A DNA stretch of 14,085 nt, taken from positions 1 to 14,085 of the forward strand of contig JAAYHO010000233.1 of assembly GCA_012735335.1 (NCBI GenBank). Direction: 5' to 3'. Positions 13,746-14,085 of the stretch are shown one piece after another. Below the pieces are notes generated by a model. It searched no databases. It was given only the letters and a program-made list of their open reading frames with translations, and had not been told where the DNA came from. This stretch comes from Gammaproteobacteria bacterium. Its GTDB lineage: Bacteria; Pseudomonadota; Gammaproteobacteria; Pseudomonadales; Pseudomonadaceae. The translations under genes and the position numbers were made by a program. Each line of letters begins with the position of its first letter. Position 1 is the first letter of the stretch.

Positions 13746-14085
13746 ATGACCAACAATAACCCCAGCTTCTCCTGCACCCTCTCCCCGCGCTATACCGACC
13801 TGGACAACTGGCGTCATGTGAACAACTCGCGCATCTACCAGTTGCATCAGGAAGCCCGCATGCGCGCGCACCTGCAGCAGTTCGGCGCCGACGCCTGGTT
13901 CTCCGATGACGTACGCCTGCGGCCCCGGCGCAGCAACACCCAGTTCCGCCAGGAAACCTTCTACGGCGAGGACCTGCGCGCCGAGGTGAGGATCGCCCAC
14001 GTCGACCGCAGCGGCTTTCAGGTGATCAGCGAGCTGTACCAGGGCGAGCGCCATGTCGGCACCCAGCACACCCTGATGGGCGCCA
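13746..14085 (+). CDS. Acyl-CoA thioesterase, 4HBT/hot-dog fold, 3' truncated by window edge
   Basis: 113 residues are visible; the gene runs off the right edge. RYTDLDNWRHVNNSRIYQLH (15-34) is the classic hot-dog thioesterase N-terminus, with Asp20 at the likely catalytic position followed by HVNN and the long central helix (QEARMRAHLQQFG). The strands RQETFYGEDLRAEVRIAHVD and FQVISELYQGERHVGTQHTL then follow. It should hydrolyse an acyl-CoA or acyl-ACP thioester as a cytoplasmic oligomer; the chain preference is unknown. The start is the only ATG ahead of the domain; its Shine-Dalgarno is weak. The 169 bp upstream, back to the 28-residue gene, hold an AT-rich stretch (13640-13662) and the palindrome ATCAG-A-CTGAT (13660-13670), but no clear promoter. 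Confidence 0.85.
   Translation, partial: MTNNNPSFSCTLSPRYTDLDNWRHVNNSRIYQLHQEARMRAHLQQFGADAWFSDDVRLRPRRSNTQFRQETFYGEDLRAEVRIAHVDRSGFQVISELYQGERHVGTQHTLMGA

Overview
The window is GC-rich, densely coded bacterial DNA. Its gene content (CydABX-CydDC, LrgAB, an OmpK/Tsx-like porin, a YdgA-type DUF945 protein, REP-like repeats with a TGTAGGAG head) suggests a gammaproteobacterium, most likely Pseudomonas in the broad sense. The genus call is inference from protein style and repeats, not a database match.

Layout. (1) 1-1708, plus strand: 3' part of a single-chain biotin-dependent acyl-CoA carboxylase, entering the window just after the biotin attachment site. (2) 1709-1944: non-coding, full of inverted repeats, between two convergent genes. 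(3) 8079 down to 1945, minus strand: one tight operon cydA-cydB-cydX-cydD-cydC, encoding a quinol oxidase of the long Q-loop bd-I type, its small subunit and the CydDC ABC exporter needed to assemble it. The 38-residue cydX is easily missed. (4) 8080-8235: cydA upstream region with a candidate promoter and an inverted repeat over its -35, then a stem-loop and a perfect G-quadruplex motif directly behind lrgB. (5) 9314 down to 8236, minus strand: lrgA-lrgB, overlapping by 4 bp. (6) 9502-10734, plus strand: a single-domain globin, then an OmpK-type outer-membrane channel whose promoter overlaps the globin stop codon. (7) 10959 down to 10783: a 58-residue two-helix membrane protein, convergent with ompK across a strong hairpin. 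(8) 12477 down to 11068: a DUF945 protein, divergent from an EamA-family transporter (12628-13518). (9) 13576 down to 13490: a 28-residue hydrophobic peptide gene with a good ribosome binding site, overlapping the end of the transporter gene antisense. (10) 13746 to the edge: the start of a hot-dog-fold acyl-CoA thioesterase.

How the parts relate. The centre (cydABXDC, globin, lrgAB) reads as a low-oxygen/respiratory-stress neighbourhood: a high-affinity quinol oxidase with its maturation exporter, a haem protein, and a membrane pair that in other bacteria is tied to overflow metabolism and pyruvate transport. This link is inferred from adjacency and known family roles. The flanks look like ordinary core genes. 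I found no phage, transposase, CRISPR, tRNA or rRNA. I did not find a clearly new multi-gene system. The most unusual signals are the G-quadruplex plus hairpin behind lrgB, the 28-residue antisense peptide gene, the RegA/RoxR-like inverted repeat at the cydA promoter, and the covarying REP pair.
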